From Pseudalkalibacillus salsuginis (lineage in GTDB: Bacteria; Bacillota; Bacilli; Bacillales; Fictibacillaceae): 64,000 nt of DNA. Shown here piece after piece: positions 61,761 to 64,000 of this stretch (its first letter is position 1; each line of letters opens with the position of its first letter). The notes under the pieces were generated by a model. That model worked only from the letters and a program-made list of their open reading frames with translations, searched no databases and was not told the origin of the DNA. The position numbers were made by a program, and so were the translations under genes. The stretch lies in the NCBI RefSeq assembly GCF_021646685.1, contig NZ_JAKJHW010000003.1, forward strand, positions 186,001 to 250,000, read 5' to 3'.

Positions 61761-62141
61761 ATGCTAGCATTAGATCAGAAACAATACGAAGTGATCAGTC
61801 AGTATGTAAAGTTGCTTAAAATTGTTGAAGAGGGCTTTGGCTATATAAATGAGCAATATAGACAGGAAAAACATGATGCTGGCGATCGAATGCTTGGTGA
61901 TATATTGATTGCTTTTTCGCAATTTGAAATGGCGAACCAAACGTTGATGACAGCATTTGGGGAAGAAGTATTATACGAAATCCAGATGTTCAAATCGATC
62001 ATTGAAATCATAGAAGAGTTAGAAGTGAACTTTTATCATGAGGATTGGAAAAAAGACATTATCTTATCGAAGTTGATCCCGGCGTTCAACTCATGGAGCA
62101 TCCTAATGCGAGCGAAGTTCGAACCTTATTTACTGCACTAA
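61761..62141 (+). CDS. Conserved-looking helical protein at the end of the flagellar operon
   Basis: 126 residues, 6 nt after fliT, so surely co-transcribed. It is all-helical and acidic, with no signal peptide or Cys, and contains GDRMLGDILIAFSQFEMANQ and YEIQMFKSIIEIIEELEVNF. Helices of this size resemble a small export chaperone or four-helix bundle, but I do not recognise the family. Context makes a role in flagellar export or assembly likely. Confidence 0.75.
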   Translation: MLALDQKQYEVISQYVKLLKIVEEGFGYINEQYRQEKHDAGDRMLGDILIAFSQFEMANQTLMTAFGEEVLYEIQMFKSIIEIIEELEVNFYHEDWKKDIILSKLIPAFNSWSILMRAKFEPYLLH

Positions 62142-62156
62142 TACATATTATTCGAG

Positions 62157-62186
62157 AGCCTGGAGTCGATCCGGGCTTTTTATTTT
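62157..62186 (+). terminator. Terminator of the flaG-fliD-fliS-fliT operon
   Basis: AGCCTGG pairs with CCGGGCT (one G-U) around a 7-nt loop, followed by TTTTATTTT. The remainder to 62585 holds repeat family A and no gene. Confidence 0.8.
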
Positions 62187-62223
62187 ACTATAAAAAGGAT
62201 AAAATATTGTTTTCGGAGAAGTA

Positions 62224-62393
62224 ATGTCCAGCTCCAACGCCCAACCACTTGGATCACTTCAGACCTCCTGCGGCGGTCGACACATTGATTTAAATCGAAG
62301 TGTTTACCCACGCAGAACCGAACTTTGTTTGGTTCGAACCACATCGTTGGACTTCCAGTGACCTGCGTGGCTGAACAGGGAGTTTACGCTTTT
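62224..62393. repeat. Interspersed intergenic repeat, family A (near full-length copy)
   Basis: The blocks come in this order: GTCCAGCTCCAACGCCCAAC, CACTTGGATCACTTCAG, CCTCCTGCGGCGG, ACACATTGATTTAAATCGA, ACCCACGCAGAACCGAACTT, TGTTTGGTTCGAACC, GACTTCCAGTGACC, GCGTGGCTGAACAGGGAG and TTTACGCTTTT. The same order occurs at 42428-42600. It has no ORF. Confidence 0.8.
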
Positions 62394-62585
62394 ATTATGA
62401 AAGGAAACCGTGTCATGTATCCCAAATTTTTTAAAATTTAGCGGATTTTATCGGACATTAAGAGAGGATAGTGCTTTCGTAAACTAAACACGAGGGTAAA
62501 ATACATTACAACTTATAAGGTTGCAAGGTGTTTTGATATTGGAGTGGCTGCAAGTCATGTGAATGTTTAAGGGAGTGTACTGTAT

Positions 62586-63188
62586 ATGAAAAAGTTATTG
62601 TTAACGGGATTCGAGCCCTTTTTGGATCATGGGGTCAATCCGACGGAACTGATCGTTAAGGCCCTTGATGGGAAGATGATTGGTGATTATCAGGTGATAG
62701 GTCGGGTCCTCCCGGTTGAGTTTGGCCGTTCGGCTGACGTTCTGCTTGGGTTTATACAGAAGTTGGGGCCGGATGCGATAATCTCACTTGGACTTGCAGC
62801 AGGGAGGGATAAGATTACACCGGAACGGGTTGCGATCAACGTCAATGACGGTGTTGCAGATAACAAAGGGCGTGTCCCAGTTGACGAACCGATTGTAAAG
62901 GATGGTCCAGATGCTTATTTTTCAACGTTACCGATCCGTCAAATGGTGAATGCATTGCTGGAGAATGGTATTCCAGCAATGATCTCCAATTCAGCCGGGA
63001 CTTACTTATGCAACAATGTCATGTATTCAGTACGTCATTATATAGAAGTAAGCGGGAAATCCATACCTGCGGGGTTCATCCATGTACCAGCATCCTTCGA
63101 GCTTTCGGTTAAGAATTATGAATTGTCTGGATGGCCCTTGGAGACGATTCGATATGCGGTGGAAATCGCTGTCGGAGAGCTGGAGTAA
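62586..63188 (+). CDS. pcp: Pyroglutamyl-peptidase I (pyrrolidone-carboxylate peptidase)
   Basis: 200 residues, family length. It removes N-terminal pyroglutamate from peptides in the cytoplasm as a cysteine peptidase. Motifs are LLTGFEPFLDHGVNP, the catalytic Glu segment LGLAAGRDKITPERVAIN, the Cys in ISNSAGTYLCNNVMY and the His in PAGFIHVPA. AGGGAG precedes the ATG. It stands alone after the repeat-rich gap. Confidence 0.94.
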   Translation: MKKLLLTGFEPFLDHGVNPTELIVKALDGKMIGDYQVIGRVLPVEFGRSADVLLGFIQKLGPDAIISLGLAAGRDKITPERVAINVNDGVADNKGRVPVDEPIVKDGPDAYFSTLPIRQMVNALLENGIPAMISNSAGTYLCNNVMYSVRHYIEVSGKSIPAGFIHVPASFELSVKNYELSGWPLETIRYAVEIAVGELE

Positions 63189-63274
63189 AACCTTCAAAAC
63201 CCTTATGGCAGTAAAGGAGTCCCAAGGACAGTCGTCTGATAACTGGTCTATTTTTACTAAACATTTTCGGAATC

Positions 63275-63304
63275 TTGACTCTAAAGGTTGTCACGTTGTA
63301 TACT
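63275..63304 (+). promoter_or_regulatory. Promoter of the cold-shock gene
   Basis: TTGACT (63275-63280), 18 nt, TATACT (63299-63304), with a leader of about 45 nt. Confidence 0.6.
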
Positions 63305-63357
63305 CTTATTGTGGAAATTCCACATGATTTTTTGAATACGAAAGGAATGTGAATTAC

Positions 63358-63555
63358 ATGCAAGGAAAAGTTAAATGGTTCAACGCAGAGAAGGGCTTCG
63401 GGTTCATCGAGGTTGAAGGTCAAGACGACGTATTTGTACACTACTCTGCAATCAGCTCTGACGGATTCAAAACTCTTGAAGAAGGTCAAGACGTTGAGTT
63501 TGAAGTAGTTGAAGGTAATCGTGGACCTCAAGCTTCAAATGTAGTAAAGCTTTAA
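63358..63555 (+). CDS. csp: Cold-shock protein (CspB family)
   Basis: 65 residues from ATG 63358 ([20 protein letters not shown]). The RNP1 (KGFGFI) and RNP2 (VFVHYSAI) RNA-binding motifs are intact. It is a single-domain nucleic-acid chaperone. The short frame extension to a GTG at 63349 overlaps the ribosome binding site and is rejected. It lies upstream of hpf. Confidence 0.95.
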   Translation: MQGKVKWFNAEKGFGFIEVEGQDDVFVHYSAISSDGFKTLEEGQDVEFEVVEGNRGPQASNVVKL

Positions 63556-63596
63556 TTCACATTCCTTTTTTAGGGTTTGAATTAAAAGCAATATCC

Positions 63597-63627
63597 CCCG
63601 TTTCTCATTTTGAGGAGCGGGTTTTTA
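63597..63627 (+). terminator. Terminator after the cold-shock gene
   Basis: CCCGTTTCTC pairs with GAGGAGCGGG (G-U pairs) and is followed by TTTTTATTAT. Between here and 63870 no gene was found; a weak ACACG/CGTGT inverted pair before TTTTTC at about 63752-63788 could be a second terminator. Confidence 0.8.
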
Positions 63628-63871
63628 TTATCATCAAGGGTATAGGTGTATGGGATCACAATACTAACTTTATACCCTCTTAACAGTTCCTTTACATTGA
63701 TGCGAAAGACCTCTACACTTCCTTTGAATGTGTGTCGAAAATTGTCTATAACACGTCAGAAGCATGGCGTGAACATCGCGTGTTTTTCTTTTTATTTCGC
63801 TGTTTTGATTAATTTCCCTAAAAAAGACTGAAATTTAAAAAAATTGTCATATTTTTTGAGTTTCTTTTCTT

Positions 63872-63905
63872 GTTTATGAAGGAATTGTTAAGGGGTATAG
63901 CGAAA
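63872..63905 (+). promoter_or_regulatory. Overlapping sigma-B-like and sigma-H-like promoters of hpf
   Basis: Sigma-B-like: GTTTAT (63872-63877), 15 nt, GGGTAT (63893-63898). Sigma-H-like: GAAGGAATT (63878-63886), 12 nt, AGCGAAA (63899-63905). B. subtilis yvyD/hpf is known to use both sigma factors. Confidence 0.6.
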
Positions 63906-63936
63906 TATATATAAACACCGAAAGGAGGAGTCTCTC

Positions 63937-64000
63937 ATGAACTTTAATATTCGTGGAGATAATATTGAGGTAACACCAGCATTGAGGAACTACTCGGAAA
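63937..64000 (+). CDS. hpf: Ribosome hibernation-promoting factor, N-terminal fragment (partial)
   Basis: ATG 63937 follows AAAGGAGGAG. The 21 visible codons read MNFNIRGDNIEVTPALRNYS and continue beyond the window edge. This is the first strand and helix of the HPF/YfiA family, which dimerises and silences ribosomes in stationary phase. Its position after the flagellar and csp genes, and its stress-type promoter, fit yvyD/hpf. Confidence 0.88.
   Translation, partial: MNFNIRGDNIEVTPALRNYSE

Noticed and set aside
63646-63831. Small plus-strand ORF between csp and hpf
   Set aside because: No ribosome binding site, no recognisable sequence, and it overlaps terminator-like structure; probably chance.

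Overview
The window is low-GC DNA from an endospore-former-type Bacillaceae bacterium. The gene order from yvyE-degS-degU through comFA-comFC-yvyF-flgM-flgN-flgK-flgL-yviE-fliW-csrA-hag-flaG-fliD-fliS-fliT to hpf is that of the Bacillus subtilis chromosome. Gram-positive wall genes (LtaS, TagA/B/D/F/G/H/O, LytR-CpsA-Psr) and strong AGGAGG ribosome binding sites agree. No rRNA, tRNA, CRISPR array, prophage or insertion sequence was seen. All calls come from reading the sequence; no database search was run.

Layout. (1) 0-18.5 kb is an S-layer / secondary-wall-polymer block: an LtaS-type enzyme, SecA2 with its partner SlaP, an SLH-anchored glucosaminidase, a first TagA/flippase/TagO set, then DUF5693-CsaB-FAD oxidoreductase and an LCP ligase. 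CsaB pyruvylates the polymer that SLH domains bind; SecA2/SlaP exports S-layer-type proteins. (2) 18.6-28.7 kb is a poly(glycerol phosphate) wall teichoic acid locus: tagB and tagD on the minus strand, then tagF, tagG, tagH, an acyltransferase and second copies of tagA and tagO. A glycosyltransferase remnant lies between tagD and tagF. (3) 28.9-42.3 kb is a Wzx/Wzy-type polysaccharide locus. It carries all five steps of the WbpA/B/E/D/I route to UDP-2,3-diacetamido-2,3-dideoxy-mannuronate, three glycosyltransferases, a flippase, a polymerase/ligase and a Wzz-like protein. (4) 42.7-51.0 kb holds yvyE, degSU, a secreted hydrolase, degV, comFA/comFC and yvyF. (5) 51.0-62.1 kb holds the late flagellar genes with sigma-D promoters and the FliW-CsrA-hag control circuit. 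(6) 62.5-64 kb holds pcp, a cold-shock gene and the start of hpf.

The most unusual feature is at hag (55.97-58.95 kb). The flagellin gene is interrupted 14 codons before its end by a 363-nt group I intron with recognisable P, Q, R and S core elements. The true 3' exon lies at 57780-57824. The first 45 nt of the intron are a second, in-frame version of that exon: 14 codons plus stop, 11 of 14 residues identical, with many synonymous differences. Spliced and unspliced mRNA would therefore both encode a 495-residue flagellin with a proper C-terminus, and ordinary gene calling would miss the intron. Just downstream, on the other strand and outside the intron, is a free-standing two-motif LAGLIDADG homing endonuclease gene with its own promoter and a LexA-type operator. 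I infer a collaborative-homing pair (intron without its own ORF plus neighbouring endonuclease), made harmless to its host by exon mimicry and possibly induced by DNA damage.

Other items worth attention are two intergenic repeat families, a frameshifted ribbon-helix-helix gene, tandem Spo0A-like boxes before the acyltransferase gene, and two independent TagO/TagA pairs.
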